From Pseudomonadota bacterium (GTDB lineage: Bacteria > Pseudomonadota > Alphaproteobacteria > Rhizobiales > Hyphomicrobiaceae), in contig JAEYYQ010000293.1 in assembly GCA_023428365.1 (NCBI GenBank), positions 1 through 8,575 on the forward strand: 8,575 bases of DNA, read 5' to 3'. The translations under genes were made by a program, and so were the position numbers. Position 1 is the stretch's first letter; each line of letters begins with the position of its first letter. Below are positions 1 through 7,461 of this stretch, in pieces. The notes beneath the pieces were generated by a model, which saw only the letters and a program-made list of their open reading frames with translations, did no database searches and had not been told where the DNA came from.

Positions 1-849
1 TCGCGGCTGGGCGGGGTGAGCCAGCCTACGCTTTCCGCCCAGGTTCGCGCGCTCGAACGGACAGCGGGGGTTCCACTATTGGAGCGCGGTGGGCGTGGCA
101 TCCGGCTGACCGCCGCTGGCCAAGAGCTGTTCGGTGCGACCCGAAAGCTGGCCGAAGCCATGGATGAAGTCGGCCGCGTGCTGGCTTCCAGCCGCGTCCC
201 GGCCCGGGGGCATCTGCGCATCGCCGCCGACAGCGCCGTCCATGTTCTTCCCGTGTTGGCGGAGCTGAAGAAGGGCGCCGCGCCGGTCAGCTTCTCGCTG
301 CACATCGATAATTCCGCCGCGGTCATGGCGCGCGTCCTGTCCGACGACGCCGACCTCGGCATCATGGCGCGGGCGACAACTGATCCTCGATTATTCGCCC
401 TGAAAATCCGCGAAGACCGCTTGGTGCTGCTCGTTCCCACCAAGGATCCCCTCGCCCAGCGCAAGCGGCTCAAGCTTGCAGATCTGTCCGGACGAGATCT
501 CGTCATCCGTGAACGTGGCTCGATTACTCGCGAAGTGGCGGAGGCCCAGCTCAAGACGTCGGGCGTCAGAACCGGACAGGTTTTCGACGTTGCAACGCGA
601 GAAGCGGTCAATGAAGCCGTCGCATCGGGATTCGGCATCGGCCTCGCATTTGCCAGCGAAGTTGGACGTGATCCGCGCATGGTCGCGGTGCCCATTCGCG
701 GCGCCGACGTGTCCGTCGCGGAGTACGCAATCTGCCTCTCGGAGCGCCGCGGTTTGGGTTCCATCGGGCGCTTCCTGGAAGCTGCCAGACGACTTGCTCA
801 AAGGAGCCGCTGGATTTCCGAACAAGACAAATCCGGATCAAAAACGTGA
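1..849 (+). CDS. LysR-type transcriptional regulator, 5'-truncated by the window edge; likely phosphonate-associated
   Basis: The frame is open from base 1, so the true start lies upstream; 282 residues are present and only about 20-25 N-terminal residues are missing from a usual length of around 300. The window opens inside the helix-turn-helix: residues 6-19 (VSQPTLSAQVRALE) are the typical LysR recognition helix. The effector-binding domain runs from about residue 70 (GHLRIAADS) to about 265. Motifs RERGSITR (170-177) and AEYAICLSERR (240-250) resemble, from memory, the LysR family associated with aminoethylphosphonate catabolism; the resemblance is a judgement, not a search result. The GTG at 16 is inside the HTH and is not a start. 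It would bind DNA as a multimer and respond to a small ligand, unknown here. The downstream transporter fits a role in phosphorus uptake. Membership of the LysR family is near certain; the phosphonate link is moderate. Confidence 0.96.
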   Translation, partial: SRLGGVSQPTLSAQVRALERTAGVPLLERGGRGIRLTAAGQELFGATRKLAEAMDEVGRVLASSRVPARGHLRIAADSAVHVLPVLAELKKGAAPVSFSLHIDNSAAVMARVLSDDADLGIMARATTDPRLFALKIREDRLVLLVPTKDPLAQRKRLKLADLSGRDLVIRERGSITREVAEAQLKTSGVRTGQVFDVATREAVNEAVASGFGIGLAFASEVGRDPRMVAVPIRGADVSVAEYAICLSERRGLGSIGRFLEAARRLAQRSRWISEQDKSGSKT

Positions 850-877
850 CTTCTGTGTTGAATCAATTGCGCTTACG

Positions 878-895
878 TTGTCATAAAACTGTCGT
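878..895 (+). promoter_or_regulatory. Pho box (PhoB-binding site) upstream of the Na/Pi cotransporter gene
   Basis: The 18 bases TTGTCATAAAACTGTCGT match the PhoB consensus CTGTCATAAAACTGTCAT at 16 positions: two 7-mers separated by AAAA, giving the 11-base period. A weaker third half, CTGTGAC, follows at 899-905, one base off phase. The box ends 59 bases before the preferred start codon at 955 and points towards it, the normal arrangement for PhoB activation, where the box stands in for a -35 element. No convincing -10 hexamer is visible. Inference: the transporter gene is induced when phosphate is low. Confidence 0.8.
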
Positions 896-937
896 AGTCT
901 GTGACGCTTCTGATTCGCCGTGCGTGTGCGCGCATCT

Positions 938-945
938 GGGAGAAG
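938..945 (+). promoter_or_regulatory. Ribosome binding site that fixes the start at 955
   Basis: GGGAGAAG lies 9 bases before the ATG at 955. An in-frame GTG at 901 would add 18 residues rich in Arg and Lys, but it begins five bases after the Pho box and would lie in the core promoter. The ATG product begins with the hydrophobic segment expected as the first membrane helix. Confidence 0.65.
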
Positions 946-954
946 ACGAAGAAA

Positions 955-2673
955 ATGGCCGGTAGCGAGCTACTGCTGACGCTGTTGGGAGGCGTTGCCC
1001 TGCTGCTGTGGGGCGTGCGCATGGTCCGGACCGGGCTGACACGCGCGTTCGGCGCTCCACTGCGCGCGCTCCTCAGTCGCGCCTCGCGCAATCGCGTGAC
1101 GGCGTTCGGCGCCGGCGTCGGTGCTGCGGGTATCCTGCAGAGCGCGACGGCAACGGCTCTTCTCCTCGCTTCTTTCGCCGGACGCGGTCTCGTGACATTG
1201 CCGGTCGCCCTCGCGATCATGCTGGGAGCTGACGTCGGCACGACGCTCGTGGCGCAGATCTTCGCCTTCGATATCAAGTGGCTGTGGTCAGCCGCGATGA
1301 TCACCGGCGTCGTGATCTTCAGTATCTCCGACAGCGATCGCGCGAAAAGCATTGGCCGCATTTCCATCGGTCTCGCCCTGGTGCTGCTGGCGCTGACGGT
1401 TCTCGGAACGGTTTCCGGCGCACTGCGTGAAAGTCCGACCGTCGCCATGGTCCTGTCGGCGCTAGGCACGGAGCCAACCATTGCCGTACTGGTCGCCGCG
1501 ATCCTGACGTGGGTCGCACACTCCAGCCTCGCGGTCGTGCTGTTCATTCTGTCGCTCGCGATGAGCGGTGCCGTCGCCCCTGTCCTCGCCCTCGCCTTGG
1601 TTCTCGGCGCGAATGTCGGTGGTGCGATCTCGCCTCTGACAGCTCTCACCGGCGCACCGGTCGCCGCCCGCCGCGTCCCTCTCGGCAACCTGATCGCGCG
1701 CGGTGTCGTGGCAATAGCGATGATTCCCCTGCTTGGCTTGGCGGTCACGCTGCTCGGGAACATCAGTGCCGATCCCGCACGTTTGGTCCTGAATTTCCAC
1801 ACCACATTCAACATCGTTGTCGCATTGGTCTTCCTGCCGCTGCTGACACCGCTGACAAAGCTCGTCACCTGGATCCTGCCGCCGCCCGTTCAGGCGCCCG
1901 ACCGCGCCGTTGCCCAGCATCTGGAGCCGGCGGTGCTCGACACGCCGTCCGAAGCGCTGGGTTGCGCGATGCGAGAGACGCTGCACGTCGGCGATATCGT
2001 GCTGGAGATGCTCCGCAAGTCGTTGCCCGCCATCGAGGGCAGCGACATGAAGATCGTCAAGGAGTTGGAAAAGGCCGACGACGACGTCGACGCTCTCTAC
2101 GAGGCGATCAAGCTCTATCTGATCCGAACCTCCAAATCGAACATGAGCGATGAGGAATCGCGCCGTTACGTCGAGATCCTGACGTTCACCACCAACCTGG
2201 AACACGTCGGCGACATCATCGACAAAAACCTGATGGAGCTTGCCTCCAAGAAGATCAAGAAGCGCTACTCCTTCTCACCGGAAGGGCTTGCTGAACTGAA
2301 ACGCTTCCATGGCCAGGTGATCGACAACATGCGCCTCGCGCTGAATGTCTTCGCGACACGCGATGTCACGCTCGCCCGACGCCTGCTGCAGGTCAAAACC
2401 ACGATGCGTGCCAAGGAATTCGAGGCCGCCGACCGTCATTTCGAGCGCCTGAAGCAGGGTCGTGCGGAATCAATCGAGACCAGCTCCATCCACCTCGACA
2501 TCATCCGCGACCTGAAGCGCATCAACTCGCATCTGACGTCCGTGGCTTACCCCATCCTCGAAGCAGCCGGAGAGTTGCGCGACAGTCGCCTGCGCGAGGG
2601 CAAGCGCAGCGAGACACCCGATGCACCTGGCGATGCGGTGCTGTTCAGCCCCGCTGCCGGAGGCAAGGCCTGA
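955..2673 (+). CDS. Na+/phosphate cotransporter (NptA/YjbB type) with C-terminal PhoU-like domain
   Basis: This 572-residue inner-membrane protein moves inorganic phosphate coupled to sodium; YjbB of E. coli is reported to export phosphate, so direction cannot be read from sequence. Residues 1-305 carry the two inverted Na/Pi repeats. The first has QSATATA (62-68), a variant of the usual Q-S-S-S-A-T signature, then GADVGTT (91-97). The second has AHSS (188-191), GANVGG (218-223) and FHTTFN (281-286). Residues about 330-550 form a soluble helical PhoU-like domain with ELEKADDDVD (370-379) and NLEHVGDII (414-422), acidic motifs that bind metal in PhoU. Length is usual for the fusion form. The stop is 9 bases from the stop of the opposing transporter gene, leaving no room for separate terminators. 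A Pho box upstream suggests induction by low phosphate. Confidence 0.95.
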   Translation: MAGSELLLTLLGGVALLLWGVRMVRTGLTRAFGAPLRALLSRASRNRVTAFGAGVGAAGILQSATATALLLASFAGRGLVTLPVALAIMLGADVGTTLVAQIFAFDIKWLWSAAMITGVVIFSISDSDRAKSIGRISIGLALVLLALTVLGTVSGALRESPTVAMVLSALGTEPTIAVLVAAILTWVAHSSLAVVLFILSLAMSGAVAPVLALALVLGANVGGAISPLTALTGAPVAARRVPLGNLIARGVVAIAMIPLLGLAVTLLGNISADPARLVLNFHTTFNIVVALVFLPLLTPLTKLVTWILPPPVQAPDRAVAQHLEPAVLDTPSEALGCAMRETLHVGDIVLEMLRKSLPAIEGSDMKIVKELEKADDDVDALYEAIKLYLIRTSKSNMSDEESRRYVEILTFTTNLEHVGDIIDKNLMELASKKIKKRYSFSPEGLAELKRFHGQVIDNMRLALNVFATRDVTLARRLLQVKTTMRAKEFEAADRHFERLKQGRAESIETSSIHLDIIRDLKRINSHLTSVAYPILEAAGELRDSRLREGKRSETPDAPGDAVLFSPAAGGKA

Positions 2674-2682
2674 CGCCGTCGA

Positions 2683-3531
2683 TCAGTGGACCCGCAGCAG
2701 CACGAGCCCTGCGACCACGACACAGCCGGCGAGGATGCGGACGACATTAATGGGTTCGCGCAAGAACAGGACGCCGATCAGAGCTGCAAACAGCACACTG
2801 GTTTCGCGCAGCGCCGCCACCAGTGCGATGGGTGCCACCGTCATCGCCCAGATCGCAATGGCATAAGCAGCGAGCGATATGGCGCCTCCGGCCAGGATGA
2901 GCGGCCAGGAACTCTTGGTGCCCTCGATCATCTTCTGCGGCACGCGAATGAATCCGAAGATCAGCATCGCCACGCCGTCGACAATGAACAGCCAGACGAT
3001 GTATGGCAGCGGCGACGGACCGATCCGCGCACCCGTTCCATCAACGACGCTGTAGCCTGCAATTGTCACGGCCGTCAGCAGCGCAAAACCGATGGAGCGG
3101 CCTTGAAAGCGCGCAAGGTCGGCGCCACCACGCTTCAGCGACAGCGCCATAATTCCCATCGCCAGCAAGAGGATTCCCAGCCACCCTTGCAATCCGAGCG
3201 GCTCACCGAGTCCGATTGTCGCCACCAGAGCCGTGATGAGCGGAGCGGTGCCGCGCGCAATCGGATACACCTGCGACAAGTCGCCGAACCGATAGGCTTC
3301 AGCCAACGCGACGTAGTACGCGAGGTGGATGAGCATCGACAGGAAAATGAAGGTCCAAGCCTCGCGCTCCGGCAAATCGATGAAGAAGGCGATCGGAGCC
3401 ACAACAATGCCGCTGGCCACCGCGATCAGCGCCATCGCCGTGAACGGATCGAGCTTGACCTTTAGCAGGGCGTTCCAGCCCGCATGACAGGCCGCGGCAG
3501 CCAGCACCGCCATGAATACGAACGCATCCAT
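2683..3531 (-). CDS. EamA/DMT-family transporter, possibly the phosphonate-utilisation-associated membrane protein
   Basis: The 282-residue product is almost wholly hydrophobic, with about ten membrane helices in two EamA halves (about 2-130 and 145-281), the usual length and layout of drug/metabolite transporters. The first half contains GDLSQVYPIARGTAPL (83-98). The second ends with ALRETSVLFAALIGVLFLRE (240-259), the mirrored helix typical of the family. The first motif recalls the DMT-family protein described as associated with phosphonate utilisation, which would fit the LysR gene nearby; this is from memory. The ATG at 3531 is preceded by GGGGAG with a 7-base spacer, which supports this start. 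The gene converges on the phosphate transporter gene. Substrate is unknown: members export amino acids, metabolites or other small molecules. Family assignment is firm, phosphonate role is tentative. Confidence 0.93.
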   Translation of the reverse strand: MDAFVFMAVLAAAACHAGWNALLKVKLDPFTAMALIAVASGIVVAPIAFFIDLPEREAWTFIFLSMLIHLAYYVALAEAYRFGDLSQVYPIARGTAPLITALVATIGLGEPLGLQGWLGILLLAMGIMALSLKRGGADLARFQGRSIGFALLTAVTIAGYSVVDGTGARIGPSPLPYIVWLFIVDGVAMLIFGFIRVPQKMIEGTKSSWPLILAGGAISLAAYAIAIWAMTVAPIALVAALRETSVLFAALIGVLFLREPINVVRILAGCVVVAGLVLLRVH

Positions 3532-3568
3532 GGACTAGCTCCCCACGCGAAGCGGGCACGCACCCTGT

Positions 3569-3596
3569 CCTATAGAGCTCAGCGCAGAGGCGTCAC
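3569..3596 (-). promoter_or_regulatory. Possible sigma-70-type promoter for the EamA transporter gene
   Basis: On the minus strand GTGACG (3596-3591) and TATAGG (3574-3569) are 16 bases apart, matching TTGACA and TATAAT at four positions each. The -10 lies about 37 bases before the start codon. Such matches are common by chance, so this is only a candidate. Confidence 0.22.
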
Positions 3597-3681
3597 CGTC
3601 TCGCCAAATGAAGCGCGGCCGGACTTGCTCGGTCATTGGATTTTCCGCTGGTCGGAACTTGCCGCGGTAGTCCTAGCGGAA

Positions 3682-3699
3682 CTGACACAAAACTGTCAT
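3682..3699 (+). promoter_or_regulatory. Second Pho box, with no protein gene downstream
   Basis: CTGACACAAAACTGTCAT matches the consensus CTGTCATAAAACTGTCAT at 16 of 18 positions, and the second half is perfect. It reads rightwards. The next feature in that direction is the tRNA-Asn gene, 124 bases on; no plausible coding sequence lies between. Leftwards, the EamA start codon is 150 bases away, but the box points the wrong way for a standard PhoB promoter there. Confidence 0.65.
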
Positions 3700-3823
3700 C
3701 AACTTACGGGCACGCGTCTGTGCACACGAGGGTTTCGCATTTCGCAGCAACAGATGTGACGCAGGGGCTAGCAGGGTCGGATGGTTTCTGCTAATAGCCC
3801 GGCACAAGATGGTCTCCGGCTGA

Positions 3824-3898
3824 TCCGCGGTAGCTCAGCGGTAGAGCAACCGGCTGTTAACCGGTTGGTCGTAGGTTCGAATCCTACCCGCGGAGCCA
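3824..3898 (+). tRNA. tRNA-Asn (anticodon GTT)
   Basis: A full cloverleaf is visible in 75 bases. The acceptor stem is TCCGCGG (3824-3830) with CCGCGGA (3888-3894). The D stem is GCTC/GAGC (3833-3836 and 3844-3847). The anticodon stem is ACCGG/CCGGT (3849-3853 and 3861-3865) around loop CTGTTAA, with anticodon GTT at 3856-3858. The T arm is GTAGG-TTCGAAT-CCTAC (3871-3887). Discriminator G3895 and an encoded CCA (3896-3898) complete the gene. All stems pair perfectly, so it should be functional. A T-run at 3901-3905 follows and may end transcription. Confidence 0.98.
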
Positions 3899-3943
3899 TC
3901 TTTTTCAATCACTTAGCTAATCCGGCAGGACACACAAAACGCG

Positions 3944-3965
3944 CTGGGGTTCCACTGGGGTTCCA
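3944..3965. repeat. Perfect tandem 11-mer downstream of tRNA-Asn, possible integrase arm sites
   Basis: CTGGGGTTCCA occurs twice head to tail with no mismatch, 46 bases after the tRNA CCA end. Short direct repeats just inside a tRNA 3' end are typical of the arm-type binding sites of tyrosine integrases at the edge of genomic islands. No integrase gene and no second copy of the tRNA 3' end are present in this window, so the att interpretation is inferred. Confidence 0.4.
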
Positions 3966-4071
3966 AACGTGCAGCGTTTCGGCGCGCCCGACCTTGCTGT
4001 CTCCGAGACGATGGAACCGTGAATTGCGGCGCCCCACTCAGCGATCAGCTGCACTCATTTGCGCGCAGCGG

Positions 4072-4316
4072 GGACACTGTCGCGACGGTGGGCAACGCAG
4101 CACCGACACTGTTACGGCAGTGCTCAGCCCCAGGACAGGAACCCGTTCGGGTCACCCGTCGGCAGACGTGCAAATTTTCGGCCTATCGCCCCACTGATAT
4201 CCGGCCACGGCGCCACGATGCAGCCGATGGGACACTGTCCGATAGTGTCGCGTAGTTGCGACAATGTCGACGACCATGAAGCAGCCTCGACCCAGCAAAG
4301 CTTCGAGCGTCGCCAT
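4072..4316. repeat. Degenerate repeat array 1: one 158-base unit plus terminal segment
   Basis: The unit starts with GGACACTGTCGCGACGGTG (4072-4090), followed by CCGACACTGTTACGGCAGTG (4103-4122). At 4230, exactly 158 bases later, GGACACTGTCCGATAGTGTC begins a terminal segment. That segment contains GCGACAATGTCG (4258-4269) and ends near AAAGCTTCG (4297-4305). The same motifs in the same order and nearly the same spacing recur at 8115-8213. No credible protein is encoded here: the open frames through it differ between copies. The flanks 3966-4071 and 4317-4466 show no gene; weak similarity to the sequence after array 3 seems to continue to about 4340. Nature unknown; a MITE-like element or the eroded ends of an insertion sequence are options. 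Confidence 0.7.
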
Positions 4317-4466
4317 CGGGTGTAGGTGCCATTTGCATCCGGGGAGCGAGCCTTCCAAGACTTCAGCGCCGCTCAACTCACTGGCTTCAAATCTTTCAGC
4401 GTAGGCACCGCTGCGATGTCTCCCACTTCGCGACGATACCTTTCAGATCTCAAGTCGATTCGGCCG

Positions 4467-6968
4467 CTAGCACCCGAACATCCTCACAGCTCTACGCACA
4501 CTGCGCGTCAGCATTGCGCCCCGAAAACCATCGCAATGCGACCATTCCGCGGACGGGGGCGGGCGCTTGTACTCGCCGTCAAAGATCAATTCCGTCATTT
4601 GCCAAGACCTGCGGGAGCCACCTTTCTGAGTCGCCAACTCGATCTCACCGGTATGTCGAGCCGGACGTATGAGGCGACACACGGTCTCGTGACCGCCACA
4701 GTCCATCTGGAACGAGATCCGGCACTTGTAGCTTCCCTCTGCCATACCCGCCGTCGTGCATGATTCCCGATGCACAGATCCAGGCCCCAACGTCAATGCC
4801 GTTCCAAAGCGCGTTATCGTGCAGCCATTCGGTGCAGGCTTAAAACCGATGCCAGGAGCCGCAGACATCAGGTCACCCCGCTGTCCCTCCGCGTGCTTCG
4901 CATACCCCTCAGGACTGCAAATGCTGATGTAATAGTCTCTCAGCGCCTGGAAGATCTCCTCGCCCGTGGGGGCCGCTAGCCTTTCTCGAGTCTCCGGACT
5001 CACCGCCGCGAACAATTCATCTTCCGTAACTGTCAAAGGATTGCCATGGGGATTGGCTTTCGCCCAATCCACAGCCCAAGACAGCTCCGCACTCGGAAGT
5101 CCTCCCTGGTCTTTCACCGTTCGCTCGAACTGGCGCGCCATGGAAACCGCAAAGGCCGTCACAAATCGCAGCATCTCCGTGCGCGGAGCAGCCGGATCTG
5201 CTCTGAAGTAGCCCTTGCTTACGTACTCGTTGTTGCCATAGACGAACGCCAACGTATGCCCGGCCGAACGGCTCCCAAGCCTGATCGCGCGCACGAGCTT
5301 CTGATAAATCTCTTCCGGAGGTCTTTCCTTACCCACGACCTCACCGAGCAGGATGTTGAAATTCGCCTCATCCGGCAACTCGTTGACCTTCCAATCCGGC
5401 CTCTCTGTGAGGCGACGGACATCAGCCCCCTGCAAGTCAAAGACCGGCGTGCCGAAGTACCTCACCGCCAAACCACGCGCGGCCTCAGGGTGACAACCAA
5501 AGCTTACCGCCACCTGCGTCGCCCGCTCGGCGTGCTCCGTCTGTACCGCCTGAACCAAATCTGCCAATGTTGCATAGGTTTTGCGCACATCCAGAACCAG
5601 CGGAGCGCATTTGTCTTTCAACCCACCATAGAGATTGAACGCCGACGTTTCCCCGAGCGTGACATGGTGTTCCAGTCCGAACGGCGCGTTCGCCCTATCC
5701 GCGAGATCCAGCAGTCTCTTGTCGGGAATTTCAAATTTCAGATCCGCCAGCGGCATGACCGGCATCGCAATGCCCGCCTCCTCGGCAAAGCGCGTGAGAA
5801 ATTCACAGCGCGGGTAGTCATACTCCGGAGGCGACGTTTCGGTCTTCTCCATCCACGCCCGGGCAATCACCCGCAACCACTGGTCTGGGGCATCCGTCTC
5901 GCCACGCTTTGCGCAATAACGGTAATTAACCCGCACCAGCTCCTTGAATTTTTCGATATCGCTTTGCCGCCCCCCAATGGCGACATCCGCCTTAGACTCT
6001 AGGCCGCTGGCAAGGGGCGAAAGTCTCCTGATCACCGCCTCATCGTCAGGAAATCCCAAAAACAACTTCATGCATGATGCATACCGCTCATAGTCAATAG
6101 ACTTTGGCAACGCATCACCTTCGCATCGCGACCATCGTGCCTGAAAGCCAAAGGCTCTTTCGACAATCGCTGCGGCTTCCCTGCAATTCGCAACCTCAGA
6201 GAAATTCGTGGCCGCAAACCGGTTGATGGCGGCGATGCTCGCATTGATGTCGTGTTTGGTTCCCAAGCAACTACCCAATCCCGAAGCGCTGTTCAAAATG
6301 CCTTCTGTAAGGCGGGCAGCGACGTACTGCCGTTGCGTGCCAGACAGCGCTACCAGTTCTCCCAAGCAGCGCCCAAGATCTCCCTGCGGCGACTGAGAAG
6401 GGCACCGTCGCATAAACTCACCCCAGAACCGGCGGTCCTTCGCATCCAAATACTCCCAATCCGGCTTCCGGCCCGAGGTTTGCGGGATAGATAGCGTCTG
6501 CTCCTTTGCTGGCGCAGCCGCTTTCTGCCTGCTGGCCGGTGGCGAATTTGGCCGCGTATCAGCGCTCTTGGCTGCTGCCGCCCCACCACCTACCGCCGAC
6601 AATTCCGTGCGCTGGCAATTCTTGTGTCCGACGTAGTCGCCAAGCAGCTTCCGGTCCGCGCTTAGGCGGTACTTCAGCTGATAAGGGAACCGCACATCCC
6701 GCGTCCGAGCAGTATCGATGCGCAACGTAATCTGGCCCTGGGAGCCACGCGTCCCCGTATAGAACACGGTTCCCGCGCCCTGCCCCCTCCGGTAAGTCTC
6801 GCGCGCCCGCAGCTGACCATCTTGGCTGGTAATCTCGAGCTCCATGCGACCAACAGGATTGGGGCCATTACAAAAGTAACGCCCCTCCCAACGCCCAACA
6901 AAATCATCAGCCCAAGCGGGTTGGATGAATACAATCGCACCGACAGCCATAAAAAAAATACGTAGCAT
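4467..6968 (-). CDS. Large exported cysteine-rich protein of unknown function
   Basis: The 833-residue product is not recognised. It starts with a clear signal peptide, MLRIFFMAVGAIVFIQPAWA, with cleavage expected after residue 20, so it should act in the periplasm or outside the cell. Residues 21-122 look like a small beta-rich domain (GRWEGRYFCNG at 25-35, GHKNCQ at 114-119; Cys33 and Cys118 could pair). An Ala/Pro/Ser-rich linker follows (about 125-165), then a long mostly helical region (170-690) in which 560-595 faintly recalls a Sel1-type repeat. The end (700-833) is again cysteine-dense. I count 20 cysteines after the signal peptide. The ATG at 6968 is chosen over one 30 codons upstream because it begins the signal peptide and has GGGGG 7 bases before it. 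It stands alone between copies of one repeat family, which suggests accessory DNA. Confidence 0.88.
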   Translation of the reverse strand: MLRIFFMAVGAIVFIQPAWADDFVGRWEGRYFCNGPNPVGRMELEITSQDGQLRARETYRRGQGAGTVFYTGTRGSQGQITLRIDTARTRDVRFPYQLKYRLSADRKLLGDYVGHKNCQRTELSAVGGGAAAAKSADTRPNSPPASRQKAAAPAKEQTLSIPQTSGRKPDWEYLDAKDRRFWGEFMRRCPSQSPQGDLGRCLGELVALSGTQRQYVAARLTEGILNSASGLGSCLGTKHDINASIAAINRFAATNFSEVANCREAAAIVERAFGFQARWSRCEGDALPKSIDYERYASCMKLFLGFPDDEAVIRRLSPLASGLESKADVAIGGRQSDIEKFKELVRVNYRYCAKRGETDAPDQWLRVIARAWMEKTETSPPEYDYPRCEFLTRFAEEAGIAMPVMPLADLKFEIPDKRLLDLADRANAPFGLEHHVTLGETSAFNLYGGLKDKCAPLVLDVRKTYATLADLVQAVQTEHAERATQVAVSFGCHPEAARGLAVRYFGTPVFDLQGADVRRLTERPDWKVNELPDEANFNILLGEVVGKERPPEEIYQKLVRAIRLGSRSAGHTLAFVYGNNEYVSKGYFRADPAAPRTEMLRFVTAFAVSMARQFERTVKDQGGLPSAELSWAVDWAKANPHGNPLTVTEDELFAAVSPETRERLAAPTGEEIFQALRDYYISICSPEGYAKHAEGQRGDLMSAAPGIGFKPAPNGCTITRFGTALTLGPGSVHRESCTTAGMAEGSYKCRISFQMDCGGHETVCRLIRPARHTGEIELATQKGGSRRSWQMTELIFDGEYKRPPPSAEWSHCDGFRGAMLTRSVRRAVRMFGC

Positions 6969-7070
6969 CAGCGCGCCCCCGCTAAGCCTCAAGCGAGGAG
7001 CCGACACGCAAGCAAGTGCTGCTCGGTGTAGTCCGCACGCTGATTTTGTGCGGAGCATGCATCAATGCTG

Positions 7071-7256
7071 CTATAAGTACAACAAACGAAAAGAAAGAAC
7101 CGCGCCTCCGATCAGTGAGAAGCTGGCCCGGTTCGGAGACGCGGCGGCCATTGCAGCCAGCTGATCGAGATCGGCGGCACACACCCCGGCGTCGGCGTGC
7201 TTGCGTTCCAGATGTGCCAGATCGGCGACGGTGGGTTTGGGGCTTTGATTTCTCAC
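7071..7256 (-). CDS. Possible small protein or remnant upstream of the exported protein gene
   Basis: A frame from a GTG at 7256 would give 61 residues. Residues 7-40 (through VADLAHLERKHADAG) use mostly G- or C-ending codons and look like amphipathic helices. Residues 44-61 (ASFSLIGGAVLSFRLLYL) are hydrophobic enough for one membrane helix. There is no clear ribosome binding site, and the final codons are AT-rich. It ends 102 bases before the start of the 833-residue gene on the same strand. It may be a real small gene or the eroded end of an older one. The rest of 7257-7461 shows nothing I can support. Confidence 0.28.
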   Translation of the reverse strand: MRNQSPKPTVADLAHLERKHADAGVCAADLDQLAAMAAASPNRASFSLIGGAVLSFRLLYL

Positions 7257-7461
7257 TCGCTGGACTGAGCACCGGCGCTCATCCGTTCGCGGCCGTTCTC
7301 GTGTGCTAGGACCCGGAAACGACTGCAACTATGTGATCGAAGCCGTTCGCATGCGGCGGCGCTGTCGGTCATGCATGCGGAACGGATCAAAGCCAATCCA
7401 TGCTGGGATGCGTCGGTCACTTGGCTGCACGATGGTCATCGTCAAAATCTTTCAGACGGCG

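Noticed and set aside
901..954. GTG at 901 as start of the phosphate transporter, adding 18 residues
   Set aside because: It lies five bases after the Pho box, in the core promoter, and lacks a ribosome binding site; ATG 955 has GGGAGAAG and begins a membrane helix.
873..1868. 331-residue minus-strand open frame
   Set aside because: It is the antisense of the phosphate transporter gene; the product is Arg/Ala/Thr-rich low-complexity sequence typical of a shadow of GC-rich coding DNA.
2686..3465. 259-residue plus-strand open frame
   Set aside because: It is the antisense of the EamA transporter gene; the product is full of Gln, Asp, His and Arg with no domain pattern.
3781..4197. 138-residue open frame
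   Set aside because: It runs straight through the tRNA-Asn gene and into repeat array 1.
5046..6002. 318-residue plus-strand open frame
   Set aside because: It is antisense to the exported protein gene, with Arg- and His-rich composition and no domain pattern.
6969..7058. Upstream ATG at 7058 for the exported protein
   Set aside because: It would add 30 residues before a clear signal peptide, and the ATG at 6968 has its own GGGGG at the right distance.
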